In this document: positions 34,218-44,365 of the stretch, in pieces
How positions within the stretch are numbered: position 1 is the stretch's first letter
How the letters are laid out: every line of letters begins with the position of its first letter
Assembly: GCA_947258385.1 (NCBI GenBank)
Contig: CAMYII010000101.1
Span: 1 to 45,234, forward strand
Length of the DNA stretch: 45,234 nucleotides
Source of the DNA: Acidiferrobacterales bacterium
GTDB lineage: Bacteria; Pseudomonadota; Gammaproteobacteria; Acidiferrobacterales; SZUA-150
Direction: 5' to 3'
Program-made: the position numbers and the translations under genes
Notes under the pieces: model-generated
Database searches by the model: none
What the model was told of the DNA's origin: nothing
What the model saw: the letters and a program-made list of their open reading frames with translations, nothing else

Positions 34218-35171
34218 TTATGTCACCAGGTTCTGCGGACTCTCGTTGAAATAGGCGCGGATGTTCTCCGCCACCGCATCGATCAGCCGCTGGCGCGACT
34301 CCCGGCTCGCCCAGGCGACATGGGGGGTGACAATGAGATTGGGGATATCGGCCTCGAGCAGCGGATTGCCGTGCACCGGGGGTTCCTCGCTCAGCACGTC
34401 GATACCGGCGCCGCCCAGACGGCCCTCGCGCAGCGCCTTGACCAGCGCACGCTCATCGACGATGCCGCCGCGGGCGGTGTTGATCAGAATGGCCTCCGGT
34501 TTCATCTGCGCGAGCTCGCGCTCGCCAATGAGCCCGCGCGTGTGTGCGTTCAGGGGGCAATGCAGGCTCAGGACATCGACCTGCGGCAGCAACTCGTGCA
34601 AGGGCAGGCGCCCTGCCACCGATTTGCCCCCGGGGCGCTGCGCGATCAGCACCTGCATCCCGAAGGCCTTGGCCACCGCGGCGATGCCGCGACCGAGCTC
34701 GCCGTAGCCGACGACGCCAAGGCGCTTGCCCGCCACCTCGCCAACCGGGTAGTCGAACAGACAGAAATAGGGGCTTTGCTGCCAGCGGCCGGCACGCACC
34801 GCGCGGTGATAATCGAGCAGGCGCGTGGACAACGCCAGCAGCAGGGCGAAGACATGTTGCACGACCGAGGGCGTCGCATAGGCCCGCACGTTACAGACCT
34901 TGATGCCCAGGCGGGTCGCGGCATCGAGGTCCACATTATTCGTTCCGGTGGCCGCCACGCAGATCAAGCGCAGATCACCAGCCTGGCGCAGCAGCGTCTC
35001 ATCCAGCCGGACCTTGTTGCTGACGACGACGGCGGCCCCCTTGATGCGCGCCGCCACGGTGTCAGGAGGCGACATGCCGTAATACTTCCAGTCCGGCAGC
35101 ACCGCCTCCAGCGCCGACAGATCGAGGTCTCCGTTATCCGCGGTATCGCGGTCCAGAAACACCCCGAGCAT
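34218..35171 (-). CDS. D-2-hydroxyacid dehydrogenase (glycerate/hydroxypyruvate reductase type)
   Basis: A 317-residue NAD(P)-dependent 2-hydroxyacid dehydrogenase. The nucleotide-binding loop is GYGELGRGIAA, followed by the catalytic arginine in NTARGGIVDE, the glutamate in GAGIDVLSEEPP, and the histidine in VTPHVAWASRE. The combination with NNVDLDAA and FDYPVGEVAGKRLGVVG fits glycerate dehydrogenase (HprA)-like enzymes, which reduce hydroxypyruvate. It could equally act on another 2-oxo acid. The end is convergent with the TerB-like gene, 23 bases apart. Confidence 0.9.
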   Translation of the reverse strand: MLGVFLDRDTADNGDLDLSALEAVLPDWKYYGMSPPDTVAARIKGAAVVVSNKVRLDETLLRQAGDLRLICVAATGTNNVDLDAATRLGIKVCNVRAYATPSVVQHVFALLLALSTRLLDYHRAVRAGRWQQSPYFCLFDYPVGEVAGKRLGVVGYGELGRGIAAVAKAFGMQVLIAQRPGGKSVAGRLPLHELLPQVDVLSLHCPLNAHTRGLIGERELAQMKPEAILINTARGGIVDERALVKALREGRLGGAGIDVLSEEPPVHGNPLLEADIPNLIVTPHVAWASRESRQRLIDAVAENIRAYFNESPQNLVT

Positions 35172-35204
35172 CGCTATCGGCCATCCAACGGCGATGTCAG
35201 TTTG

Positions 35205-35714
35205 TTACTTCTTGTCATAACGCTTGAGCACGTCCTCGGTCAGATCCAGGCCGTCCTGGGCATAGAGCACATTGGCGCTGTTGCGCTCAATCACCATGGC
35301 GACCTTCTTGTTCTTGGCAACGTCGGCGATGATCTTGGCGATTTCCCCGTGCATCTTGCGGGTCAGCTCGGCTTCCTTTTGCTTCAGCGCTTGCTGCGAC
35401 TGGGCGACCTTCTGCTGGAAACCCGCCATCTCGCCGCGAATCTTGTTTTCCTTCTCACTTCGCTGCTCCTTGGACAGCAGCAGCTTGTCTTTCTCAAGGG
35501 ACTCGTGCATGGCCTTGATCTTGTCTTCGTCCTTTTTCAAGGCTGCCTGCTTCTGGTCGACCAGCTTCTTAATTTCCGCCTTCGCCTTGCCACCGGCCTT
35601 GCTCTTGTTCATCAAGATCTGCATATCGACATAGCCGATGGTCACCTCGGCTTCCGCGGCCGCCAGCCCCGGAAATAACAAAAACATCGGCACAATCATT
35701 AACCACTGTCTCAT
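35205..35714 (-). CDS. OmpH/Skp-family periplasmic chaperone-like protein
   Basis: A 169-residue exported protein with signal peptide (cleaved after GLAAA) and a long charged coiled coil (about 45-130, rich in K, E and Q), closing with IIADVAKNKKVAMVIERNSANVLYAQDGLDLTEDVLKRYDKK, the typical OmpH/Skp end. Skp helps outer-membrane proteins across the periplasm. Canonical skp sits between bamA and lpxD; this one does not, so it may be a second copy. AAAGGAG precedes the ATG at 35714. Confidence 0.92.
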   Translation of the reverse strand: MRQWLMIVPMFLLFPGLAAAEAEVTIGYVDMQILMNKSKAGGKAKAEIKKLVDQKQAALKKDEDKIKAMHESLEKDKLLLSKEQRSEKENKIRGEMAGFQQKVAQSQQALKQKEAELTRKMHGEIAKIIADVAKNKKVAMVIERNSANVLYAQDGLDLTEDVLKRYDKK

Positions 35715-35773
35715 TACTTCTCCTTTGTATTCCAATGTAGGAAGATTGATATCAAAAATAGCATGGCCGCGCC

Positions 35774-36451
35774 TCAAGTCGTGCGGGACGGCCTCGCGGC
35801 CTGCCCGTCGACATTCTCCATCGCCTCGCCGGCGATTTCCCGCACCTCCTTGTCGGCATCCTCGACCAGCGCTTCGATAAAGGGCCTGGCCGCCTCACTC
35901 TCCGCGAGCGACAGATAGTAACAGGCGTCGGCGCGCACACGCGCCTCCCCGCTCTGGCTCAGCCGCCCGAGCTCATCGACAATGCCTTTGAGCGTATCCG
36001 TGCCCTGCATGGCCTCCATTATTGCGCCGATGCCGATACGGACCGTAATGTCGGTATCCGGGTTCTCTAACAGCATCAGCAGTGCGCGCAAATGGGCGCC
36101 GTCACCACGTATCATATCAAGGGCCTTGTTGAGTCCGCCGCCCGCCAGCAGGTGCTCAAAATAGGCGGCGATACCCTCGGCGGTACCTGTGCGCTCGGCC
36201 CATTGCTGCAGCTCCGCCTTGGTGTGCAGTCCCTCGAAGACAAACGGGCCGATCTGCATCCACGGCACCGAGCGCACCCCCAGGGCCTGCGCGCGTTCCG
36301 GGTGAACGCCCACATTGGTCACCTGCAGGCCGCCGATACGCCCCTCTTTGACGAGTTGCGACAGGGCCTCCAGCACGATGGGGCAATGGGGGCAGCCCGT
36401 GGCCAGCAACAGTTGCGCATCGGGCGCCCGCGCCACGCCGTTCTGGCTCAT
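35774..36451 (-). CDS. Thioredoxin-fold protein with C-terminal HEAT repeats
   Basis: A 225-residue protein. The N-terminal 80 or so residues are a glutaredoxin/thioredoxin-like domain, with ATGCPHCPIVLEAL (CPHC site) and VRSVPWMQIG around the cis-proline. The remainder is helical with HEAT-like repeats (SGEARVRADACYYLSLAESEAARPFIEALVEDADKEVREIAGEAMEN). Function unknown; the combination suggests a cytosolic redox protein that binds a partner through its repeats. I use ATG 36451, where MSQNGVARAPD begins; the frame extends upstream without similarity. It stops 59 bases before the start of the OmpH/Skp gene. Confidence 0.8.
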   Translation of the reverse strand: MSQNGVARAPDAQLLLATGCPHCPIVLEALSQLVKEGRIGGLQVTNVGVHPERAQALGVRSVPWMQIGPFVFEGLHTKAELQQWAERTGTAEGIAAYFEHLLAGGGLNKALDMIRGDGAHLRALLMLLENPDTDITVRIGIGAIMEAMQGTDTLKGIVDELGRLSQSGEARVRADACYYLSLAESEAARPFIEALVEDADKEVREIAGEAMENVDGQAARPSRTT

Positions 36452-36590
36452 GAAAATATCGCCGCGAAAACGGGAATTACGGGATTGTATGCTGAAATGG
36501 GGCCGATTGCATGCACCGCCCATCCGGAATCCTGGACACAAAAACACCGGGGATGCTAGTTTCATTATTGAACCTGACCAGGACACACCC

Positions 36591-37019
36591 ATGAAATGCC
36601 CCAAAGACCAAAGCACGCTCATCGAGCAGCCCTACGAGGCCGATGTGAAGGTCGACGCCTGCCCCGCCTGCGGCGGCATGTGGCTCGACAAGGGCGAGCT
36701 CGAGCGCATCGAGGCAAGCGTGGAGCACGATTACTCGGAGGAGCTGGCGCGTCTCCCCGATCTGGCCGGGCCGGCCTACGAGCAGGCCATGCAGTCGAAA
36801 CCGCCGGAACTCGCCTGCCCGAAGTGCGACACCGCCTTGGAGCGACGCCAATACGGCTATGCCTCGCAAATCATGGTGGATAGTTGTCCGCAGTGCGGTG
36901 GCGTGTGGTTGGATAAAGGCGAGATCCAGGCCCTGGAGATCTTCTTTGAGCGTTCGCGTTTCGAGGCGCGCGATATCCGCAAGGCGTTCTGGGCGAGCCT
37001 CAGGCTTCTGGCGAGCTAG
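36591..37019 (+). CDS. Double zf-TFIIB domain protein
   Basis: A 142-residue protein with two zinc modules, MKCPKDQSTL...DACPACGGMWLDKGEL and ACPKCDTALER...DSCPQCGGVWLDKGEI. The first module has C-x-x-D instead of the first CxxC pair. A short helical end follows. Same architecture as the cassette protein at 28818. Function unknown. It is divergent from the thioredoxin/HEAT gene and precedes gspC by 20 bases. Confidence 0.9.
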   Translation: MKCPKDQSTLIEQPYEADVKVDACPACGGMWLDKGELERIEASVEHDYSEELARLPDLAGPAYEQAMQSKPPELACPKCDTALERRQYGYASQIMVDSCPQCGGVWLDKGEIQALEIFFERSRFEARDIRKAFWASLRLLAS

Positions 37020-37039
37020 CACACACTGATAGCACAGTC

Positions 37040-37948
37040 ATGACCAGCATCACCCTGGAAACATTGCCGCAGTATCTGACGACCGCCTGGGACACAGTTC
37101 AGCGGCGCATTGGCGAGAAGCGTCTGGTTGCTGCGATTAATATCGTCGCCCTGGCGCTGCTGACCTCGAGCCTTGCCGACTGGACCTGGCGCTTTGCCCA
37201 ACCGAAGTTGCCGCAGGTGTACGGCGTAGCCGAACACGCTGCCCCGGAACGCGAGCGGCTCAATCTGCAGGCCCTGCTCGAGGCGCACCTGTTCGGCCAG
37301 GCACAGCAGATAGCCGATCCGCAAACACCGTCTCCGGACGAGGTCCCGCTCAGCAGCCTGAACCTGGTGCTCTCGGGCGTGGTGGTCGCGGGGGAAAACA
37401 GCATCGCGCTCATCAGCGGCGGCGGCCAGCCGGAGACACCGTATGCCATCGGCGAGGAGATCACCCATGGCGCGATCCTGCACGCGGTCTATCCGGATCG
37501 CGTGATACTGATGCGCGCGGGCGTGCTGGAAAGCCTGGTGTTGGATGATGAGTCGGGCTCCCTTATCGGGAGTACGGTCTCGGGGCCGGGCGTCAACCGA
37601 CCGACCCGGGCCCCGTCCCCCGCCGAGATCCGTCAACTGGGCGAGAACCGCTTCAGCCTGCCGCGTGACCTGATCGGCCAGCAGCTCGGCAATCCCGATT
37701 TCCTGCGCCAGGCCCACATCATCCCCTCAAAGGACGGCGGATTCCTGGTACGCAAGATCACGCCCGGCAGCATGTACGAAAAGCTGGGATTGCAGCGCGG
37801 CGATGTGATCAAGAGCATCAACGGTCAACCCCTTAACAGTGTTCAGGATGTCATGTCGCACTACGGCAACCTTGGCCAGCTGAATCAGGCGCAGGTCGAG
37901 GTCTTAAGAAACGGCCAGACGGAGGTTCTGCAATTTAATCTGGAATAA
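37040..37948 (+). CDS. gspC: General secretion pathway protein C, orphan
   Basis: A 302-residue inner-membrane protein that couples the type II secretion inner-membrane platform to the secretin. It has a short cytoplasmic N-terminus, one helix (about 29-45), the homology region domain (LSSLNLVLSGVVVAGENSIALISGGGQ, EEITHGAILHAVYPDRVILMRAG), and a PDZ-like C-terminus (FLVRKITPGSMYEKLGLQRGDVIKSINGQPLNS). In most genomes gspD follows. Here the gene is followed by repeat copy C and unrelated genes, so gspC seems separated from the rest of the cluster. Confidence 0.9.
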   Translation: MTSITLETLPQYLTTAWDTVQRRIGEKRLVAAINIVALALLTSSLADWTWRFAQPKLPQVYGVAEHAAPERERLNLQALLEAHLFGQAQQIADPQTPSPDEVPLSSLNLVLSGVVVAGENSIALISGGGQPETPYAIGEEITHGAILHAVYPDRVILMRAGVLESLVLDDESGSLIGSTVSGPGVNRPTRAPSPAEIRQLGENRFSLPRDLIGQQLGNPDFLRQAHIIPSKDGGFLVRKITPGSMYEKLGLQRGDVIKSINGQPLNSVQDVMSHYGNLGQLNQAQVEVLRNGQTEVLQFNLE

Positions 37949-37990
37949 GATGTTAGGTCCCTTTTTGTGTCGCCGGTGGTGATAATTATT

Positions 37991-38683
37991 TTGTCTCGCC
38001 TTCGGCGAATTAAAAGGCTACTAGCGGGGTTCCGCCCCCGTACGACGGGTGACTTTTCTTTGCTTGTCCAAAGAAAAGTCACCAAAAGAAAGGACCCCCG
38101 AGCCCTCGCCGCGCTAACGCGCGGTCCCTTGCGTGTCCTCGAAAAACCAGGGCGCTCGCTAACTCGGAATGCGCCTTCGGCGCATTTGCCTCGGCCAAGA
38201 GCTCGCGCTGATCCTGGTTTTTCTCCGGTACTCAGCGAGGGCTGACGGGACGAAAACAACATCATCTCATCGCTTCCCAATCCGTAGACCGAATTTAAGG
38301 GTACAGCTCAGAAACGTAGTTTGATTATCGATCAAATGGCGTTGTGCTTACCTAAAGCTTCGGGAAGTACAGGTTTTAATCCCGTTAGACGCAGCCGAGC
38401 AGCGGAGTAAGAAGCGGAAACAAGCGAGCTCTTGGCCGAGGCAGCCCAAACACTCAATTGTTTTTTAATTGAGTGTTTGGGTCCGAGTTAGCGAGCGCCG
38501 CTTCTTGCTTCTTGCGAGCAGCGCAGGGAACCCCGCACCAATTGTATTTCAATTGGTGCGGGGCAAGTCTCCGGGGGTCCTTCTCTTTGGCTACTTTCTC
38601 TTGGACAAGCAAGAGAAAGTAGTCCGTCGTACGGGCGCGGAAGCCCGTTAATAGCTTTAAGCGTCGCTTTAGCGACACAAAAA
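37991..38683. repeat. Large hairpin repeat element, copy C (both arms and core)
   Basis: About 690 bp. The left arm starts with TCGCCTTCGGCGA, the right arm ends with GTCGCTTTAGCGAC (38663-38676). Stems 38049-38082 (GTGACTTTTCTTTG) and 38591-38622 (CTACTTTCTCTTG) are the counterparts of those in copy A. The right arm has the CCCCGCACCAATTG stem of the A-left type, and the left arm pairs with the B arm type. The core at about 38250-38385 matches that of A in inverse. It fills the convergent gap between gspC and the acyltransferase. Confidence 0.87.
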
Positions 38684-38711
38684 AGACCAGCGCAAAAATT
38701 TACCGAGAGCC

Positions 38712-39656
38712 TCAATCATAAAACCCCGGCTCCCCGATCGGTCGCGTCCTGAAGCGCTTGTGCATCCAAAAGTACTGATCGGGGTTTTCCCGCACGGCCT
38801 GCTCGATGGCCTCGTTCATCCGCACGGCATCGGTGAGGTCGTCGCCGCTCGGAAAGTCCTCCAGCGCCGGTTTGAAGATCACCTCATAACCCTTGCCACG
38901 CGGGCGCTGGCGACTGATGCAGGGGACAACCAGGGCATTGGTGATGCGCGCGAGCCGGCCGAGCGCGGTCAGCGTGGCCGCCGGAATCCCGAAAAACGGA
39001 ACAAATACCGTGTTCTTCCTGCCCGGGTTCTGGTCGGGAAGATAATAGAACACCTCCCCACGCCTCAAGGCACGCACGACCTGCTTCATGCCGGCGCGCG
39101 ACTCCACCATTTTGGTCGCCCCGAAACGCTCCCGCCGCTGGGCGATAAAAACATGTAACAGCCTGTTCTTGGGCCGTTTATACATGCTGATGATGGACCG
39201 TCCCTCGGTGGTCAGATACAGCCCACCCATGTCGAGCGCGATGAAGTGGGGCGCCAGCAGAATCACCGGGCGCCCCGTGGCCAGGGCCTGATCATAGTGT
39301 TCGCGACCGATGCATTGCACCAGACGCCGCAGACGCGATTTCGACGCCCACCAGGCGATACCCGTATCGAGCATCGCCTGCGCGGTGGCACGGAAATTTT
39401 GTTTGACCAAACGCGCCCGCTCCCGCCGACCGAGCTCCGGAAGACAGCTTTCGAGGTTGCGGTTCACGATTCTCCTGCGGGGGCCGTGAAGATAGTAAAA
39501 TAGCTCGCCGAGCGCACTGCCCAATAGCCAGATCACGGACAGCGGCAGGGCTGACAGCACACGCATGGCACCAAACCCGCACCATGTCAGCCAATAGCGC
39601 GGATGCAGGAAGTCGGTCCAGCGTGCGGCGCTGATGTCAGTAGGGGGAGGGGGCAT
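38712..39656 (-). CDS. LpxL/HtrB-family lipid A acyltransferase
   Basis: A 314-residue inner-membrane enzyme expected to add a secondary acyl chain to lipid A. An N-terminal hydrophobic helix (ALPLSVIWLLGSALGELFYYL) anchors it; the catalytic motif is APHFIALDMGG with H137 and D142 (HX4D). Later blocks FYYLPDQNPGRKNTVFVPFFG and QYFWMHKRFRTRP are family-typical. The gene is overlapped by 20 bases by the end of its paralogue upstream, so they are co-translated. Which acyl position each serves cannot be told. Confidence 0.93.
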   Translation of the reverse strand: MPPPPTDISAARWTDFLHPRYWLTWCGFGAMRVLSALPLSVIWLLGSALGELFYYLHGPRRRIVNRNLESCLPELGRRERARLVKQNFRATAQAMLDTGIAWWASKSRLRRLVQCIGREHYDQALATGRPVILLAPHFIALDMGGLYLTTEGRSIISMYKRPKNRLLHVFIAQRRERFGATKMVESRAGMKQVVRALRRGEVFYYLPDQNPGRKNTVFVPFFGIPAATLTALGRLARITNALVVPCISRQRPRGKGYEVIFKPALEDFPSGDDLTDAVRMNEAIEQAVRENPDQYFWMHKRFRTRPIGEPGFYD

Positions 39657-40581
39657 TATCGGGCCGGGTTTTGAAAAGTTTGAACGTCCACATGTACTGC
39701 TCGGGCATCTGGCGGACCCCCGCTTCGATCACCTGATTCATGCGGGCCGCGTCCTTGATTCTGTCGCCGCTTGGGAAATGACTGATGGGGGGTTGTACAA
39801 TGATCTCATAACCCTGTCCACCGGGCAGCAGGCGTGTGAAGCAGGGCAGCACAACGGCATCGGTGAGCTCCGCCATTCGCCCCAGGGTCGGCAGCGTTGC
39901 CGTCGGCACGCCAAAGAACGGGACAAAAACCGATCTTTTGGCACCGAAGTCTTCGTCGGGCAGGTAATAAAACGTCTCCCCACGCCGGATTCCCTTGATC
40001 ACCGGCCGCAGCCCGCTTTGCCGCACGATCGGGCGGCCGCCGAACCGTGTCCGGCTTCGGGTCAGCAGCCAATTGATGACTTCGTTTCTTTGCGCCTTGA
40101 CCATTGAAAACAGCGTGTGCTCCTTGGCAAGAAATGCGCCTCCCACATTCATCCCCACAAAATGCGGCGCCAACAGGATAACGTTTCCGCCCTGCGCAAA
40201 CTGCTCGCGGAAATATTCAAGACCGGTGACATGGATTTTTCGCTGCAGGCGTCGGCGTGACGCCCAACTCAAAAACCCCAAATCAAAGGTGCTTTTTCCC
40301 GCCGCAATGAAGTGCCTTCGCACCAGCGTTTCGCGCTCCTTGTGGCTCAGATCGGGAAAACACAGCCCCAGATTGACGTGGGCGATCCTGCGGCGTTTGT
40401 CGTTGACGTGGTACACCAGCAAGCCCCACGCCGCCCCCACCCAGCGACTGACCGCGAGCGGCAACTGAGCGTGCAACCAAAGCACGGTCAGCAACAGCAT
40501 GGAAGGCAGATGCTTTTGAAAATTCTCACGCGTCAGAAGTCTGACCGAATAACGCAGTTGTTGATCAGCCCCTTCGAACAT
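39637..40581 (-). CDS. LpxL/HtrB-family acyltransferase paralogue with HX4N motif
   Basis: A 314-residue paralogue of the following gene with the same layout (hydrophobic N-terminus, FYYLPDEDFGAKRSVFVPFFG, QYMWTFKLFKTRPDN). At the catalytic site it has APHFVGMNVGG, so H140 is followed by N145 where the family has D or E. The codon is AAT, one base from GAT. This could weaken or change activity. I start at ATG 40581, where MFEGADQQLRYSVR begins; the frame is open further up. The overlap with the next gene suggests one transcript. Confidence 0.9.
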   Translation of the reverse strand: MFEGADQQLRYSVRLLTRENFQKHLPSMLLLTVLWLHAQLPLAVSRWVGAAWGLLVYHVNDKRRRIAHVNLGLCFPDLSHKERETLVRRHFIAAGKSTFDLGFLSWASRRRLQRKIHVTGLEYFREQFAQGGNVILLAPHFVGMNVGGAFLAKEHTLFSMVKAQRNEVINWLLTRSRTRFGGRPIVRQSGLRPVIKGIRRGETFYYLPDEDFGAKRSVFVPFFGVPTATLPTLGRMAELTDAVVLPCFTRLLPGGQGYEIIVQPPISHFPSGDRIKDAARMNQVIEAGVRQMPEQYMWTFKLFKTRPDNAPSPY

Positions 40582-41414
40582 AAAACAAAGATACCTCGTT
40601 GCACCCGCCTGCGGCGGGCGCATGTTGGCGACGCCGTCGTGTTGCGATCAAGGAAACAAGCGCGCGGATTATACCCTGCCCGGGCAAAGCTGCACGCCCG
40701 CTGGCCAGCGTCCGCCGTATTGACGCGCTCGGACAACAAAACGGCGCCGCTGCGGTCAATGTGCCCGGCACCAGGCCGGTATCGCGCAGCGGACCCTGCT
40801 GCTAGCTGAATCTGGCAAACTACGGATAACGCGGACCGGTACGAACGCCGCTTTTGACGCCAAAGAGGCCCAAATCCCATGCCCTGCCCGGCACAAAACA
40901 GACCAGGGCATAAAATGGAGCACTATGTCCCAACTGCGCGATATCGTCAAAAATGCCTCATTTCAACCCGATATCTTGAATTCGGTGGCGATATCACAAG
41001 GCCGATCAACACCCAACGGGGGCCCTGATTCACTCTTTTTATCGCCACACCGATTGAAATCAGCAAAAATCGCCCGCACGTCATGACAATTGTGCATGAT
41101 TAGTCGCTGGGTGTTGCTCAGCAGCCCCGGATGCGATACAAAGCGCCGTTCACGCGAAGAAGCCTTGTAAAAAGGCGAGCGCCCGGCAGGAACGGGTCCA
41201 GCCCGAGTGGCGCAGCGGAAGTGCCTACGGTTTCAGCCGGCTCCGTGCCGATTGCACCTAACGCGCCTGAATTGAACAGCCAATCGCCATTGCATTGGCG
41301 GTTGCAAGCCGGCAGGCAGCACTTTTCGATGCTAAGATGGGTGGTGCCAATAGTTGACTGGATTGGTAGCATTAAACATGTATAGCTTGAAAGACAAAAA
41401 CATAGGTTAGGGAT
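40582..41414. other. Long gap before metK
   Basis: More than 800 bases without a convincing gene. Visible elements are an inverted repeat CAATCGCC/GGCGGTTG at 41281-41303 and TTGACT at 41354 as a possible -35, with TATAGC too far away for a standard promoter. I find no recognisable SAM-binding riboswitch. Overlapping open frames lack protein character. Confidence 0.35.
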
Positions 41415-42599
<1,185 letters not shown>

Positions 42600-42649
42600 G
42601 ATTTATGTTATAAACGCATCATAACCGCACCCCTATCGGTATGGGGGCG

Positions 42650-42730
42650 GCCCCTTTTTCGAGGAGCGTTGCAACAGGGTCTCCTGCCAGGCTTGAAAAA
42701 GGGGTGATTCCACACTGCAACGGCGCTCTA
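42650..42730 (+). promoter_or_regulatory. SAH riboswitch upstream of ahcY
   Basis: The sequence shows the SAH riboswitch core: CGAGGAGCGTTGCAAC, then GCCAGGCTTGAA, then CTGCAACGGCGCTC. P1 is extended as CCCCTTTTTC/GAAAAAGGGG. The pseudoknot GAGCG (42662-42666) with CGCTC (42724-42728) closes just before the ribosome binding site. SAH riboswitches activate SAH hydrolase when SAH accumulates. Placement before ahcY agrees. Confidence 0.93.
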
Positions 42731-42757
42731 TTAGATAGTCTTTTAAGGAGACATGTA

Positions 42758-44179
<1,422 letters not shown>

Positions 44180-44365
44180 ATACAGATACAAGATACAAGG
44201 GACAAGATACAAGAGAGCAGATACAAGGGACAAGATCCAAGATACAAGTTATAGAAGTGTACAGTCCCACAACCCTGATACCTATCTTGTATCTCGCACC
44301 CCAGGGTCGCTTCTATTGGGGTGCATTTTGTATCTTGTATCTTGTATCTTGTACCTGATTTTTTT
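44180..44365. repeat. GATACAA-type repeat array between ahcY and metF
   Basis: At 44180-44250 the units AGATACAAG and GGGACAAG recur about six times; at 44280-44355 the inverse, CTTGTATCT, recurs about four times. The two halves can pair into a long hairpin in the ahcY-metF transcript. Short tandem arrays of this kind occur in several proteobacteria. No T-run directly follows, though TTTTTTT stands before metF. Confidence 0.7.

Noticed and set aside
38318-38335. TTGATTATCGATCAA as an FNR box in repeat copy C
   Set aside because: The spacer has five instead of four bases, and the corresponding part of copy A is not conserved.
41200-41275. tRNA-like start GCCCGAGTGGCGCAGCGG upstream of metK
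   Set aside because: No T-loop GTTCRA, no anticodon arm and no closing acceptor stem follow.
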